DNA of 57,301 bases from Rhizophlyctis rosea (Eukaryota > Chytridiomycota > Chytridiomycetes > Rhizophlyctidales > Rhizophlyctidaceae). The position numbers and the translations under genes are program-made. Below are positions 31,749 to 42,098 of the stretch, piece by piece; position 1 is the stretch's first letter, and each line of letters starts with the position of its first letter. The notes beneath the pieces were generated by a model. The model was given only the letters and a program-made list of their open reading frames with translations, was not told where the DNA came from and made no database searches. Location: NCBI GenBank assembly GCA_027596075.1, contig JADGJC010000265.1, forward strand, positions 1 to 57,301. Reading direction: 5' to 3'.

Positions 31749-32801
31749 CGTTTGTAAGGGGGTGGTAAACTTAACTTCTACACTCCTTTTCTTTTTTCCT
31801 TGGCTTTTATCTTGCTCTTCACTTTTGGTGGTTTCTTGAGAAGGTTGTGGATGTTTTTGACAGGGTGGTGAGGAGAGTGTTGGGAAGGTTGCGAGCTGTG
31901 TGGTGGAGACTTGATTCGTGTCATGTTGTGAGTGTGCTGAGTTTTTTTTTTGAGATCCGCGTGTTGAATTTTAATAAGGGGTTACAAATTGTACTCATGA
32001 CGTGACGTCAGATTCGTCAGTGCAGGAAGGAAGCTTGCGGTTATCACACATATTCACATATTTTGCAAAATGACGTGTGAAGCAATGGGATTTTGATGTC
32101 ATCAACATTTACCTTGGAATCTAATGCTGAATGTTCAACACCAAAATCCCATCTGGACACTCCGTTACAGGAAACAAGGTGATGTCCATTGCTGCGCCTT
32201 TCCGATTCACCTCTCAGTGATTGCCAAGAAAAAGTAGTGCATTGGATGCGCCAACTGACATGCATCCAAACCAACCCATACCCATCAAACACGCCTCATC
32301 AAGTACAATTACGTTAAAATTGATTATATTCGTGGACGGATTTTACAATAGTTTCTGCAAGGGAAGGGGCATGATACTGCAAATGGTGGGTGCGAGATTG
32401 CGAACCCTGATGGTCGCCAATCCGCGGAAATGCGCTGTGATGGGACAAAATGATATGGTCAAAAAGCGGCACATATGTGGAATTACTGCAATGATATAAT
32501 TACCGTGTCCGAAATCGGGGCAAAAGCGAATGGAAAAAGATTCGCTGGGTTTGCTTTTTGAGAGTTCATGATTGTGGAACGTGTGGGGAAGTGTGCTTGT
32601 GGCGCTTCTGAGCGAGGTGAATGAATGATGTTTGATTGGTATGTTTAACACAATTTTTGAAGTTTCGGGAAAGCACGGAATATGTACCATTGAGTCCGGG
32701 TTCATGAGGGTGCTTCGTCGTCCCGCCGGTGTTTAAGGTTACACTCAAACGTCCTGGAAGCCAAACATAGCATGACGGTCAGCAAAACCCTGTTGACGTT
32801 T
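31749..32801. other. intergenic, small inverted repeat
   Basis: About 1 kb between the stops of two convergent genes. No gene recognised. TGGGATTTTG at 32086-32095 and CAAAATCCCA at 32142-32151 form a perfect 10-base inverted repeat around a 46-base loop. Confidence 0.5.
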
Positions 32802-33239
32802 TCAAGACTTTCCCCCCAACAGCAATCGGCTCGCCCGCACAACCCTGACCACGCGCCTCATACAAACAAACCACCCAATACCCACTTTCTCTCTCAACTT
32901 GACTTTCTTCCTCCTAAATTCATCATCGCCAAGCTCCGCATCAAAGTTCGCACCAGCGCATATCCACGCCATCGTTTCCGCCTCAACGACGGTCGGGCCG
33001 ACACCCAACCCAACCTGAACCCAGCCGCCGCGGTGAATGTAAAGAGCTGCGACGTGCTCGTCGTCGGCTGGGGAGGAAGTTTTGAACGAGAAGGGGATGT
33101 TGTTGGTGGTGAAGTAGGATTTTAGGTCGATGGAGTATTTTGACGCGAGGGGTTGGCGTGGATGGTCGAAGGATGGTTTTGCGTCTGGGTTGACGGTGGA
33201 GTGGGGTGTGCTGGCAAGGTTTGTGGGGTGTCCGTCCAT
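32802..33239 (-). CDS. small protein, weakly dsRNA-binding-like
   Basis: 145-aa single-exon ORF, start taken at the ATG at 33239 (MDGHPTNLAS); the frame is open further upstream but in low-complexity sequence. Residues about 30-100 (SIDLKSYFTTNNIPFSF, ALYIHRGGWVQVGLG, VEAETMAW) resemble in order the helix, strands and GxG/xAExxA pattern of a double-stranded RNA-binding motif, but the conserved lysines of the second helix are not there. The C-terminus is very basic (RRKKVKLREK, MRRVVRVVRASR), which could bind nucleic acid or target the nucleus. The assignment is tentative. It is divergent from the FPP synthase gene with 437 bases between starts. Confidence 0.5.
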   Translation of the reverse strand: MDGHPTNLASTPHSTVNPDAKPSFDHPRQPLASKYSIDLKSYFTTNNIPFSFKTSSPADDEHVAALYIHRGGWVQVGLGVGPTVVEAETMAWICAGANFDAELGDDEFRRKKVKLREKVGIGWFVCMRRVVRVVRASRLLLGGKS

Positions 33240-33676
33240 TGTGTGGTGGTGTGACGCTGGTTGTCTTTTATTGACAGCTGCATGGTGGCAGCGATGACTT
33301 GGAGATGGAGGAATGTGCAAGGAATGGGAACAAACCTGTTTATTTATCCCTGTCAAATCAAGATCAACAATCGAATCAGCCGGTGGTTGAAACCAAAGAT
33401 AACATTCCCCAATTTGGTTAAATGACGCGGCAATGGGCAGATGGCCCCACCCAATTTGACGGCGCCCAAATCAGGCCACAATTTGAGCCCCTCCTTCTTG
33501 GCTGGGTTCTCCTGGGTTCTCTCCTTCCCATGAGTTTACTTTTTGTTAGATCACTCCGTCAAAGACTGATAAGGCAACACCGTCTGCCATTCCTGAGACC
33601 ACTACATATAACCAACGCCTACCAGCAAGCTTATCGAAAGTTTTCTCCTTCCCGATCTCCACGTGTGCTGTCAACC
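33240..33676. promoter_or_regulatory. bidirectional promoter region
   Basis: 437 bases between divergent starts of the 145-aa protein and FPP synthase. It holds a near-duplicate TTCTCCTGGGTTCTCTCC block at about 33,507-33,525. No TATA box is clear. Confidence 0.45.
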
Positions 33677-35277
33677 ATGGTCCAAGCAAACACCGAAAAG
33701 GCCCAGTTCGAAGGCGTGTTCGACACTCTGGCCAGTGACTTGTTGCAAGAGATGGAGGCATATAAGCTTCCTCAAGACGGGATGGAGTATGTGAAGAAGG
33801 TGAGCATTGTCCGTCAAACGTGTGATGAAGTGGCTTGGTGGCGGCTAACAAACGCCTGAAAACGGACAGATGTTGTATGCGACTGTTCCTGGAGGTAACA
33901 ACACCTGCAGCTGTTGAAAGATAAGAACGTAACCCAAATGGCTTTTTCAGGCAAGAACAACCGGGGCATGACCGTGCCGTCCGCCCTCCGGTCCATCTTG
34001 AAGAGGGACCTAACAGACGACGAGAAGTTCCGTGCCGCCACCTTGGGGTGGTGTGTCGAATTGGTATGCCGCTGGACGGTGATAGTGAACGACAAAGACC
34101 GATCATTAACACCCAATCTCAGCTCCAAGCATTCTTCCTCATCTCAGATGACATCATGGACGCATCCATCACCCGCCGTGGTCAACCTTGCTGGTACCGA
34201 CAGGTATAGGCACCTTCATTTTGGAAAATCTGGGCGAGTTGAATAGAAGCTGAGAGATGCACACAGGAAGGAATTGGCATGAAAGCCATCAACGATGCTT
34301 TCATTTGTGAGATGGGCATCTACCGGTTGATCAAGAAGTACTTCCGCACCGAACCATACTACCTTGACCTAATTGAGTTGTTCCACGAGACCACATTCCA
34401 AACCGAACTTGGCCAATTGATGGATCTGATCACCGCACCGGAGGATGAGGTGGATCTGAAGAAGTTCTCGATCAAGAAGTATGTGTCCTGCAAACGGTAC
34501 TATTGCTGAGGGGCGTATCTGACCGACTTCTCATACCAGGCACGCCTACATCGTTGAATACAAAACTGCTTACTACTCCTTCTACCTTCCGATTGCCCTG
34601 GCCATGCGCATGGTTCGTTACATTCAAACCCCAAAAGCAACTGAGTATGGAGCTAACATATTTGTGATTAGGGTGGCATTACATCTGAAGCAGCATACAA
34701 ACAAGCATTGGACGTTTTGTTGCCTTTGGGAGAGTACTTCCAAGTGCAGGTAATGAATGCAAGCCACGGAGGTAAATAAATAAACGTTGCTCATCCTGCC
34801 ATTCAGGACGATTATTTGGACTGTTACGGAGCGCCGGAAGTCATTGGCAAGATTGGAACGGACATTCAGGACAACAAGTGTGGATGGTTGATTGTTCAGG
34901 CATTGGACCGCGCGTCTGCGGAACAGCGCAAGATCTTGGATGTGGGTGACTAGTTCTAACGAGACTGATACGTCGGTTTTTTGAGCTCAATCGTGGTGCT
35001 TTATATAGGAATGCTACGGTCAAAAGGACGCCGCAAAGGAAGCAGCGGTGAAGAAGGTTTACATTGATTTGAACGTTGAGGAGGTGTACCGGAAATACGA
35101 GGAGGACAGTTACACCCGCATTTCGACACTCATTGAGAAGGTTGACGATTCTTTGCTTCCTCGGGAGATGTTTGTGACCTTCATGAACAGGTGGGTGGAA
35201 GCTCTGCGAAGGTGCGAAGCACAGTGCTCATCTGGCTGATTATTCTTTTCATTAGGATTTACAAGCGTAAACTATAG
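33677..35277 (+). CDS. ERG20: farnesyl diphosphate synthase
   Basis: Ten exons: 33677-33799, 33870-33894, 33951-34063, 34123-34203, 34267-34478, 34540-34612, 34672-34749, 34807-34941, 35009-35190, 35256-35277. All are GT-AG and in phase, giving 347 residues, the usual length. The enzyme condenses dimethylallyl and geranyl diphosphate with isopentenyl diphosphate to farnesyl diphosphate for sterols, dolichol, ubiquinone and prenylation, in the cytosol. Visible motifs: VPGGKNNRG for substrate binding, the first Asp-rich motif DDIMD within [15 protein letters not shown], and the second, DDYLDCYG, starting exon 8; the C-terminus ends IYKRKL. The residues before the first Asp motif are bulky ([10 protein letters not shown]), as in farnesyl-producing enzymes. 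The second exon is only 25 bases. Confidence 0.96.
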
Positions 35278-35504
35278 ACATGTCGTACAGTGTATGGTTC
35301 CGGTAGGGTAATAGTAGAGTAGTTTGAGGGTAGTTCACCATATAGACTCACCAAACGTAAATATTATTATGTATTTCTTGGATCGGTCTGGTGTTCCTCT
35401 TTCGACTCCGGATATTGCTTGTATCGTACAGTGGAATCATTTGGAAAACAGATGTTTGTTGGGCGCCAAACACTCCTCTGCAAAAGATCGATCAGTCCCG
35501 ACAC

Positions 35505-35951
35505 TTATCGACGTCCAACCCAAAACAACCAACCTTCCAACCCTTCCACATGATCCACCACCACCCCCATACTCCTCAACGACGCCGCGCCACTACACTC
35601 CGCCACAAAATTAGGCGGCTCCTTCACGCCCATCACCACTCGCCCGATCTTCGCCTCCAGCAAAAGATTCGCACAGGGTGTCTTGCCGGATAAGCGGAGA
35701 CCACATGGCTCCATTGTTGTGTATATTGTTGCGCCGTGGGCGAGGGTAGGGGAAGGGAGTTTGAGAAGACATACTTCTTCTGCATGGGTGTTTCCGGGGA
35801 GTTCGCGGGAGTAGCCTGTTGAGAGGATTGTGGGGTGGGGACCGGGGGAGAGTAGGAGGGCGCCGACGCAGTAGGCTTGGTCGGAGGATGGGGACTTGTT
35901 TGCTTCGGCTATGGCTTGGAGCATGTAATCTCGGTCTTGGTTGGTCGTCAT
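35505..35951 (-). CDS. cytidine-deaminase-fold enzyme, RibD/Rib2 type
   Basis: 148-aa single-exon protein, start at the ATG at 35951 directly before the conserved domain (MLQAIAEANKS); the upstream open frame is basic leader-like sequence. Zinc site: HAEE at about residues 65-68 (His ligand and catalytic Glu) and PCGLRLSGKTPC with both Cys ligands. The G-Y-S-R-E and MEPC spacing matches the deaminases of riboflavin synthesis and related fungal one-domain proteins. The riboflavin enzyme deaminates a diaminopyrimidine intermediate; here the substrate is not certain. It is convergent with FPP synthase, 227 bases between stops, and divergent from RPS28. Confidence 0.8.
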   Translation of the reverse strand: MTTNQDRDYMLQAIAEANKSPSSDQAYCVGALLLSPGPHPTILSTGYSRELPGNTHAEEVCLLKLPSPTLAHGATIYTTMEPCGLRLSGKTPCANLLLEAKIGRVVMGVKEPPNFVAECSGAASLRSMGVVVDHVEGLEGWLFWVGRR

Positions 35952-36228
35952 TGTTGAGGGTTTCTTATGCTTGTCTGTGTGCGAGGCGGATGGGTTTTCT
36001 TTACAGTGATGCCAGGAAAGGGAAAGGAGAGGGGAAAGGAACGGCAATGTTCCTCCGCGTGTGGTGGCACTGCTTCTGCGGCACAGCATTTCAAAACGCC
36101 ACAGCATTTATGTGGCTTGCGGTCAGCTCCGGTTTGGGTGCTGGCTGGTTGGGCAGAAACGGCAGGAGCCTTCACATCCTTTTGTTGGACCCCCTCTAAC
36201 GCCGCTAATAGCATCTAGTAGCATCACA

Positions 36229-36901
36229 ATGGTGGGTATCATGATGCTGCGATGTTCATGCGTTAGAGAGGGAGAGCGTTGGATGGGGTGGAGAAATGCT
36301 GAAGGAACGGATGCGGGGGATGGATGGATGGATGAGGAGTGGATGGATGGTGGGAGGAGTGGGAAAGACTGACGATCACATGCAGAATGGACATTTGCCA
36401 GGCAGAGGTGGTAGAGGGGTAGTGGTAGACTTGCAGGAAGTTCGACCTAAGAGGGCAGGAAAGGGCCGTTCGACATCGTTTAGGGAGTTTCGTGCCGGCC
36501 GGAGGAGATCATTCATGTCTTATGGCGAAGCTCTCTCTGACTCTCTTCGCTTTTGATTTTGCAGGACGCCAAGGCCACCGCCCCTAAGCTCGCCCGTGTT
36601 GTCAAGGTCCTCGGACGTACTGGCTCCCGGTAAGTTTTTCCTCATTCTCATTCTTCAAAAGCCGAATGTGTCCTTACCCGTTTCCGTCCACAGTGGTGGA
36701 GTCACCCAAGTCCGCGTCGAATTCATGGACGACTCCAACCGTTCCATCATCCGCAACGTCAAGGGTCCCGTCCGTGAAAACGGTACGTCTTCCCTTCCCC
36801 CATTCCCCTCCCTTTTCCCACAGGTCCCTTAACATACACATCCCACCACAGACATCCTCACCCTCCTCGAATCCGAACGTGAAGCCCGTCGCCTCCGGTA
36901 A
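36229..36901 (+). CDS. RPS28: 40S ribosomal protein S28 (eS28)
   Basis: Four exons: 36229-36231 (the ATG alone), 36565-36629, 36694-36782 and 36852-36901, giving 68 residues, the normal length. Sequence features [18 protein letters not shown] and [15 protein letters not shown] are diagnostic; the protein ends REARRLR as in the family. It sits near the mRNA exit of the small subunit. The first intron is 333 bases, long for this genome, and begins directly after the start codon (ATG/GTGGGT); no alternative in-frame ATG exists before DAKATAP. Long first introns in ribosomal protein genes often carry regulatory sequence; that is general knowledge, not seen here. The gap to the deaminase start upstream is 277 bases. 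Confidence 0.93.
36318..36350. repeat. GGAT simple repeat in RPS28 intron 1
   Basis: GGATGGATGGATGGAT followed by an interrupted second block of GGATGGATGG. It is a short, imperfect tetranucleotide array inside the first intron of RPS28. Confidence 0.8.
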
Positions 36902-37944
36902 ACGCTCTACATATGGATATCTAGGGATATGGACGGGGCTGTCGAAGGGGGGTTCCGTGGGTGGCCTTCTCGGGTCGTCCGTTATGGAGTTTCCTGGCAG
37001 ACATGCGATGTACATTGCGGAGACGGAAAACAATGGATGCTGTAAAATATTTGATTGGTCTTTTTCCTAATTGATGGTGTCTTTGGTTTGGGGATGGGGA
37101 GAGGCGCAGATTCTGGAATAGTGGATTTGGATGAAGATTCACCCACCTAGGGGGGAGGGACTGTTCAGGAGGAATAAATTGCGGAAGGAGTCGATGATTG
37201 CTGATTTTGAGCGGAGAGGGATTGTCGACGTTCGTACTCACAAGGTATGTACCTCTTTCTTTTCATTCTTCTCGCTGGGCCCAACACACACACGCATACG
37301 CATGACGACACCACCACGCACAAAAATGATGAACAACCGTTTCCTTTGGCTGGATGAATCCCCTGATTACAACCAACAACTCGCTAGAATCTTCATTTTC
37401 TGATTTTGTGCACGAAGTGGGGTGTGCGGCGTGTGTGTGTGTGAGGGAAGGGAAGGAGGTCTTGTTGGAACTTTGGTTTCTGACTTTCTTTTCCTTGTTT
37501 AGATTTTTTTAGGACATATCCACTACCGGCTTTCATCATGGGCGAATTTATGTTTGGGGCAATGATGGGGGTGTTGGGGTCGTTGCCGAGCGTGGGAGGC
37601 ATGTGGTCGTGGTGGGAAGACTCTCACCAAGCGGAGTCATGTTTGATGGGAGGTTGTCCAAGGGGTTCCAATGTTTCAAGTTATGCAAGCACCCATGGTC
37701 GGGTAAGTATATGTCAAAAGCTTCTTCAACAATCATGGGGGCGTCATAGGTGGATCCACTGCGAATGTTATTTTTCCTTTCTTCAATATTATCTTATCTC
37801 GCGCGTCGCTCTTTTCATCAGACTGGAAGCGTTCGTTACCATCCAAAATTTCAACGTCGCCGAGCATCATAAATTATTTTCATGCCTTATGTACAAACAA
37901 ATATCACAATTTACAGAAACCATTCCCAGCGTACTTCAAATCGA
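36902..37944. other. intergenic with a possible small spliced ORF
   Basis: Begins with the RPS28 3' region (TGTAAAATA near 37,040). A plus-strand ORF from ATG 37131 to 37244 (IADFERRGIVDVRTHK) ends at a good 5' splice site (GTATGT) and could join a second open block at 37513-37701 (STTGFHHGRIYVWG) that also ends at GTAAGT. No further exon or known family is clear, so I do not call a gene. Confidence 0.3.
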
Positions 37945-39115
37945 TCAAAATTCACCGCCGAAGTCTCCTTCCTCCTCCTCCAACCCATCGTCCCCAAACT
38001 CTCTGGGCTCCTTCGGCTCCACGTCCTCTCCATACTGTATTGCGTTGTCGATGTGCGCCAACACAAGTGATATGGAGTCTTCGTCTTTGATGTTCAGCGG
38101 GATGAAGGAGACCATGTTGTATTCGTCAATCTGTAAATGTAGACGGTAGGTAAGCAGTGCGCTATAAACTGTGCAGAGGGCATCATAGGAACGTACCAAT
38201 CGAACCAATGCTTCGTTCAAGTCGTGGAACTTTGGTCGCATGCTTTTGTTTGCGTCTTCGAGAAGGAGGGAGGGGTCTGGTTCGAAGTATCTGACATCGA
38301 GAATTCAGCATACCTTTGTAAACAATCGTCAATCTCGATCTCCTCACCTCTCCATCTCCGGCTTCTCCGCCTGCACACCCAACAAATCCATCTTGGTCAT
38401 CACATTGATATGTGGGATCTCCAACTGGACCATAGCAGACATGGCGCTCATAACACCCGCGAAGAACTTTGAAGGGTCCTCGATGAATTGACTGTCGAGA
38501 AGGTACAGTCCGCAAACACGGTAGCCTAAGCGCTGGAATGCTTCGACGATGCGACGCATGATGGGATGGTGAGTGTAGAGTTCGATCTGGCCCGGGCAGT
38601 CGATGATGAGGTAGTCGTCTTCGTAGTTTGAGAGTTCTTCTTCTAGCCAGTCGAGGTTTTGGACGAGGAATCTGGTGGGGATGAAGGTGAGGATTTGCTG
38701 CCTAGTGACTGATTATTGACGGTGACGGTGGACATACTCCAAACAATATATGAGTCCACCGTTTGGTCCGTAACGCAGCTCTTCCACAACGTCCTCAAGT
38801 GTGATAAGGTCCTTGATGTCTACCGGAACGGGTCACAACAGCTTTCGTGAGCAGCAGAACAGGGGACTGTGACGTCGTTGAGTGTGTTGTACCTCACCTA
38901 TTGACGGCTTGTATTCAAAGTTTTCCGCCGCGGGATCTAGGTTGACAAGGTGGACTGACCGACCAATAGTCTGACAGTGTGTAACTATGGTGGAGCAAAA
39001 CGTGGACTAAATGTATCAGTATCTAAATGGTCAGTGTATTGTCTTATAAACGGAACTCCTGGAAAAGTAAACAAACCTTCCCGCTGCCGGCGGGGCCCAT
39101 AACGAGTTGCGCCAT
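37945..39115 (-). CDS. GPN3: GPN-loop GTPase 3
   Basis: Six exons (39115-39077, 39006-38898, 38819-38738, 38671-38348, 38290-38197, 38130-37945) give 277 residues, close to the family length. N-terminal P-loop GPAGSGKST spans the first splice; the Gly-Pro-Asn insert that names the family is present in [11 protein letters not shown]; switch region [13 protein letters not shown] and the NKxD equivalent TKMD are intact. The C-terminal tail is acidic ([11 protein letters not shown]). GPN3 acts with GPN1 in assembly and nuclear import of RNA polymerase II. The acceptor of the third intron was chosen as CCCCACCAG because it gives the conserved E-F-L-V-x-N-L-D-W. It is divergent from the proteasome gene with a 337-base shared promoter. 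Confidence 0.95.
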
Positions 39116-39452
39116 TTTACCCCTGGAGATGGATATTAGCATTCAGTCCGCGAGTATGAGACACGCTGTTTGAGCCTTACATTTTGTCCTGCGTAGTATG
39201 AAGTTGCGACGGGAAGTTGACGATGGAGGTAATGAAAGAGTGGGAGGAGCAAAACTGAACGGTAAATTTCAGGTGAATTTGGGAATTCCGAAACAGATTC
39301 GGAAACCCGCAGCTGGTGGCTTGCATGCGGCTTGTCATGTGACCGCGCGTGATCTCGAGCCAGGCATCGCCCCGTCTCTCCAATCCTGCAACCCTGCACC
39401 TGCCCAAACTCCACTCCGATTCCCAACACCCAATTCGACATATCAAAAAACA
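39116..39452. promoter_or_regulatory. bidirectional promoter GPN3/PSMB4
   Basis: 337 bases between two divergent housekeeping starts. It should contain both promoters. No TATA box is evident. A minus-strand open frame through it is a chance frame. Confidence 0.5.
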
Positions 39453-40648
39453 ATGGACCACTTCCCAGGAAATTGGGGTCAGCCCCGCTCTAGAGACGAC
39501 ACCGTGCTATCCTCCACTGACTGGTTCCCTGGTCATCGCGCGTACGATGTTCGTTCTCACGCTTCCGCCGACCCTGTCTCCAGAACACAGTGCGTGTCGG
39601 CTAAGTATGGACTGAGGGTTGGAGGAGGATAGGAGAGAAGTCAGGATACGCAGGCGTAAGGGATAAAATGCGCTCGCTGTCTCCCGCTTCACGCCAGCAA
39701 ACCTCTGCAGTGCCTAGTCAAAGCCCGCTATTGACTCCACCCTCTTACTAAACGCGCATGCATTTGACTTTCGCAGACAACCTATGGTTACGGGTACCTC
39801 TGTTCTTGGAATCAAATTCAAAGATGGTATCATGCTTGCCGCTGACACATTAGGTATGTGCCGTGCTGCTAAAACCATACACTTGACTCTCATTCACCAA
39901 CCCTAACCTATAACAAATGTTTTGTTCGACAGCATCATACGGATCACTTGCACGATTCCGTGACGTGGAACGCATCATTAGGGTCGGCGAGTCAACACTC
40001 ATTGGTGCGTCTGGAGAAATTGCTGACTTCCAATATATCGAACACACTTTGGAGACGCTGATGTAGGAAAATCAACTTCATGATGGAACTCTGCGTGGAT
40101 GGGGACTAATACTGGAATGATCAATAGGATCAAAGAATACGATGCGGACGATGGTCAAATCCTCCGACCCAGACACATTTACGAATACCTCAGCCGCCTC
40201 ATGTACGAACGCCGAAGCAAAGTTAACCCGCTATGGAACTCTCTCATCGTTGGGGGAGTGAAGGATGGCGACCGCTTCTTGGGTTTCGTGGATCTGCAGG
40301 GGACGACGTACCAGTCATCAACAATCGCGACTGGGTACGGTGCTTACATTGGCCAGCCGCTACTTCGCAAGGCGGTTGAGGGGAAGGAGGACACGTTGAC
40401 GGAGGAGGAGGCGGTGAAGGTTTTGGAGGATGTTATGAGGGTGTTGTTCTATAGGGATGCCAGATCGCTGAATAAGGTGAGGAATGAGGCATCACGATGG
40501 AAACCTGTAAGTCATATTCGTGTTCTCATGTTTTGCATAGATCCAAATAGCTACGGTTACGGCCGCAGGCTCGAAGATCAGCGCAGCATACGAGCTCCGT
40601 ACTGAGTGGGAGTTCGCGGAATCGGTCAAGGGTTACGGAGCTCCATGA
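39453..40648 (+). CDS. PSMB4: 20S proteasome subunit beta-4 (beta type 7 / Pre4)
   Basis: Five exons (39453-39589, 39777-39853, 39933-40062, 40128-40476, 40541-40648) give 266 residues. After a propeptide with [10 protein letters not shown] comes [19 protein letters not shown], the start of the mature chain, which lacks the catalytic N-terminal Thr environment of active beta subunits; this is normal for the non-catalytic beta-4/beta-7 position. Other landmarks: [41 protein letters not shown]. It sits in the beta ring and contacts across the two halves of the core particle. The ATG lies in an ACAATGG context. Introns are 64-187 bases. Confidence 0.95.
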
Positions 40649-41166
40649 ATTCTGTAAATATATTGTCTCATGGCGCCCGTCTTGCATCGAGTCTGGTTGG
40701 CAAATTGGGATGTGCAATCATACTGATACGTGCTACTTCAAACTGCACAACGGACCAATGACTTCATGGCACTTGGTTTAAAATTTGGTCTATGGTAATG
40801 CTCGACGTGCCACTTCGATACAAATTCTGAACAACAGAAAAATGGAAGCCCTCAATGACGTTCGTAGGGCGAAGGTTAGACACCATTTCATGTCCGCTGG
40901 CATAAAGCACTACAGTGACTGCACTGCGTTGCACTGAATAATGACCGGCAGTGGCGCAGCGTCCAGATGGATCCGTCCTCATCCCGATTAGCGTTCACAT
41001 GCAGCTTCTCCTCACGAAATTCCCATCTTTTGTTCACTTCCTTGACACTCTTGGCTTTCGTTGCACCCTTTGCCATCCGATCCAATTTATCAGGAAACTC
41101 AACTTCTCGCTTTTCTCGCTCAGTCCATTTCAGCTCCTTTTTCGCCACAACCACCAGTCCCGCAGA
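40649..41166. other. intergenic spacer
   Basis: 518 bases between the proteasome stop and the next start on the same strand. A minus-strand open frame at 40,888-41,154 reads a Lys/Glu-rich chain but lacks an ATG and was not accepted. Promoter of the repeat protein is expected here. Confidence 0.5.
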
Positions 41167-42098
41167 ATGCTAGCCCTCCCCGTAGAACTCATTGCCGACA
41201 TTCTTTTTCACGAGCAAATCACCGCCGAAACCGCCTTCCACATAGGCGTTATCCTTGCTGTCCGTTTCAACTACCCACTCCTCCGTGACCTCATTATACC
41301 ACTTCTCCCCAATGCGTCTTTCAATGAAGCCTGTGCCAAGGGTCAGATTGATCTCCTCAACTGGTGGCTCGAATGGAAGAATGCCAAACTAACCCGAAAG
41401 CTGAAATATAAGCCATTCGTTTGCATCACCACTGCCAGCACCAACGGTCACGTATCAGTCCTAAATTGGTGGATCGAAAACGGCTTTCACATCAACTCCA
41501 AAGAGTGTTGTAATAGTTCCCTGTTCCCGGCATCTGGGAATGGCCACATCCCCGTATTAGAATGGTGGAAGAATAGTGGGTTGGAGTTGGACAATGGCAT
41601 TTCCAGTATGATTAGCGCCTCACACAGTGGTCGTGTTGATGTGTTGGAATGGTGGAGGACAAGTGGCCTTCCGATTCAATATGTAAATGAGAGAGAACGG
41701 TACCCTCTCGGAGTACTGGATGTAGCGTCGGAAGGGTGCCATATCAATGTCTTGGATTGGTGGGTCAAGAGCGGTCTAGACTTAGATTCAGCATACTCTG
41801 AGATTGGGATGGGAAGGTTAGTTTGGGGGCTGCCTTTAGAGAACCATCGTGCTCTAGCATTCCATCTACTTTTCCCTCATCTTATCCAATTCCCATTACT
41901 TCCAGGGCCTGCAACAAGGGACATATTCCAGTGCTGAATTGGTGGAAGTCCAGTGGGTTGGAGATACGATTCCGATGGACTGGTGGGGACGATTATGTTT
42001 GGGATTGTTTAAGTAGTGCAAAGAGGCGTCCGGCAGTTGCGCAGTGGTGGAGGGAGAGTGGACTGCTGACACCGGAGGAGCTGGCACTTCTGCCCTAA
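41167..42098 (+). CDS. ankyrin-like repeat protein with VLxWW units
   Basis: Start taken at ATG 41167 (MLALPVELIADILF), since the upstream open frame lacks similar content. Exons 41167-41816 and 41906-42098 give 280 residues. The N-terminus LPVELIADILFHE is F-box-like or a capping helix. Then at least six repeats of about 40 residues follow, each with the core (G)(H/Q/R)(I/V)xVLxWWxxSGL: DLLNWWLEW, VSVLNWWIENG, IPVLEWWKNSGL, VDVLEWWRTSGL, INVLDWWVKSGL and IPVLNWWKSSGL, the last restored by the splice. This degenerate ankyrin type is common in chytrid fungi, amoebae and giant viruses. Possible role: protein binding, perhaps as a ubiquitin-ligase adaptor if the N-terminus is an F-box. Confidence 0.82.

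Noticed and set aside
37538..38149. 203-aa plus-strand ORF over the end of GPN3
   Set aside because: It overlaps a well-supported exon of GPN3 in antisense and has no recognisable content.
40888..41154. Minus-strand Lys/Glu-rich open frame before the ankyrin-like gene
   Set aside because: It has no ATG, no splice structure and overlaps the expected promoter and leader of the plus-strand gene.
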